From CAZTGZ01 sp964613385 (GTDB taxonomy: Bacteria > Bacteroidota > Bacteroidia > NS11-12g > UBA9320): a DNA stretch of 64,000 bases. The notes under the pieces are model-generated. The model saw only the letters and a program-made list of their open reading frames with translations. It searched no databases and was not told where the DNA came from. Below are positions 63,160 through 64,000 of this stretch, piece after piece. The DNA is taken from NCBI GenBank assembly GCA_964613385.1, contig CAZTGZ010000008.1, forward strand, positions 1 through 64,000. Reading direction: 5' to 3'. A program made the translations under genes and the position numbers. How positions within the stretch are numbered: the first letter of the stretch is position 1; each line of letters starts with the position of its first letter.

Positions 63160-64000
63160 AGTGTCCCTTTAACAAATTTTCCGTTCCAAAGCTTTCCGTT
63201 CGCGTCCTTTACCTGAATTATGTACACTCCATTTAAAAGTTGGCCAATATTCAAGTGGTAGGATACGTCAGGTGTTTGAGGTAGAATTTGGTTTATCGTT
63301 CTTCCGGTGAAATCTGAGATGGTTATTTCAGAAATGAAATTATTATTGGTAGTTGCTATGGTTAGAAAATCATATGCAGGGTTTGGATATACTCTGATTG
63401 GTTGCGATTGACTCTTCTTGACCAAAACTTCCATCCCTTTCTTTTGACTGAGCAAAGCTTGTGGGTGTATGTTTATTTTAACTCCGTAATATTGCCATAT
63501 ATAATCAGCGGCTAAAGATTGTAGCATTGGGTTCACGCTTTCATCCTTGGCTAGTTGTATGAAATTGTTAAATTTTTCTGAGCCTTTGATATTGGAACTA
63601 TGTGATTGTTTTTCTTTAATCAGTGCCGAATAAAGTGATTGTTTATCAATGTCAGAAATTTCTTTTATTAATTCTGTCGCTTGGTAAAAATCATTTTGGT
63701 CCAAGGCCAAATTCAAGCGTTTTTCAGCCGATGGAAGCACAAATAGTTCGGGATCAAAATCATGTTCAAATCCCGGATTGGGATTTTGAATATACATGTC
63801 ACAAATGTTCTTGGCATTGCACGAAATGGCAATATCTGATCCAAAATCATAACGTAATAGTGGATCAGACCTATTCGGTAAATAAGGATTTGAAACACCA
63901 GCATCAATAGAGTACAAAAAAGGAATTGTACCCGTATTATCTGTAAAAAGATTATCACTAATACCTTGAGTCCACTGAATGGCATGGTGATTGGTAGAAT
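63156..64000 (-). CDS. T9SS type A cargo protein, 5' end beyond the window
   Basis: The reading frame is open to position 64000 (the last codons at the edge read 'STNHHAIQWTQGISDNLFTD'), so the true start lies outside. The visible 281 codons contain a region with a helical pattern, then the type A sorting domain: 'VYPNPAYDFLTIATTNNNFI', 'ITISDFTGRTINQILPQ', 'NIGQLLNGVYIIQVKDANG'. It is secreted by the type IX system. The four-base overlap with the type B gene suggests cotranscription. Confidence 0.85.
   Translation of the reverse strand, partial: STNHHAIQWTQGISDNLFTDNTGTIPFLYSIDAGVSNPYLPNRSDPLLRYDFGSDIAISCNAKNICDMYIQNPNPGFEHDFDPELFVLPSAEKRLNLALDQNDFYQATELIKEISDIDKQSLYSALIKEKQSHSSNIKGSEKFNNFIQLAKDESVNPMLQSLAADYIWQYYGVKINIHPQALLSQKKGMEVLVKKSQSQPIRVYPNPAYDFLTIATTNNNFISEITISDFTGRTINQILPQTPDVSYHLNIGQLLNGVYIIQVKDANGKLWNGKFVKGTL

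Noticed and set aside
1..64000. CRISPR arrays, rRNA or tRNA genes
   Set aside because: No regularly spaced repeats, rRNA blocks or tRNA cloverleaf patterns were noticed when reading through the window by eye.

Overview
The window comes from a Bacteroidota chromosome, most likely a draft or metagenome assembly. The evidence is three 10-N gaps and one 42-N gap, all inside genes; several type IX secretion (T9SS) cargo proteins with type A or type B (gliding-motility-associated) C-terminal domains; a PorP/SprF-type partner; a eukaryote-like class Ia ribonucleotide reductase; many secreted lipoproteins and outer-membrane barrels; and promoters of the Bacteroidota form TTG-N17..23-TAnnTTTG. I cannot place it to family. 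No rRNA, tRNA, CRISPR array or intact insertion sequence was seen.

Layout. 1-6154: start of an SRPBCC gene, a membrane PAS sensor with no ATPase domain, a subclass-A2 beta-lactamase, then a three-gene run (SDR-like protein with a shortened Rossmann fold, metallo-beta-lactamase-fold hydrolase, bestrophin-type channel). 6155-8721: accessory patch with a transposase relic, a ClpP-class serine protease plus small partner, a gene remnant and a small conserved protein. 8722-12119: nrdB-nrdA, preceded by about 600 bases with a cluster of DnaA-box-like nonamers. 12729-17596: PorP/SprF gene and its type-B T9SS substrate. 17704-21168: ligA, DUF6913, dapA operon. 21242-32117: Wzi/RemB-like barrel, two family-2 glycosyltransferases, MarR-like regulator, SNF2 helicase, a T9SS type-A protein, YebC and an acyl-CoA carboxylase beta subunit.

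32173-35202 is a compact operon of two haem-c lipoproteins, an OB-fold protein, YceI and a DUF5777 barrel. It is followed by a UDP-galactopyranose mutase of the eukaryotic type (35269-36666). 36716-42914 is a patchwork of small accessory genes: DinB, a frameshifted DUF4160 with DUF2442, a second truncated DinB start, a secreted unknown protein, SRPBCC, GNAT, DUF1059, DUF2200, and two non-coding inverted-repeat stretches. 42998-56768: Na/Pi cotransporter, a large glycosyltransferase fusion with TPRs, a type-B T9SS protein, a barrel, a delta-60-repeat protein, Mpl ligase and an ALDH7 dehydrogenase. 56841-60141 is a molybdenum-cofactor operon (ECF-S-like membrane protein, THEP1-like NTPase, MobA, FdhD, DUF7009) ending at a 34-bp perfect palindrome. 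60184-64000 holds a type-A/type-B pair of secreted proteins that runs off the window.

The most interesting items are: a repeated promoter arrangement in which a TAnnTTTG box ends exactly four bases before the start codon (leaderless mRNAs); the eukaryotic-type UGM; the glycosyltransferase fusion with a degenerate GT2 front half; the ECF-S-like protein in the molybdenum operon; and the DinB 5' duplication bracketing a DUF4160/DUF2442 pair. I did not find a clearly new defence or mobile system.
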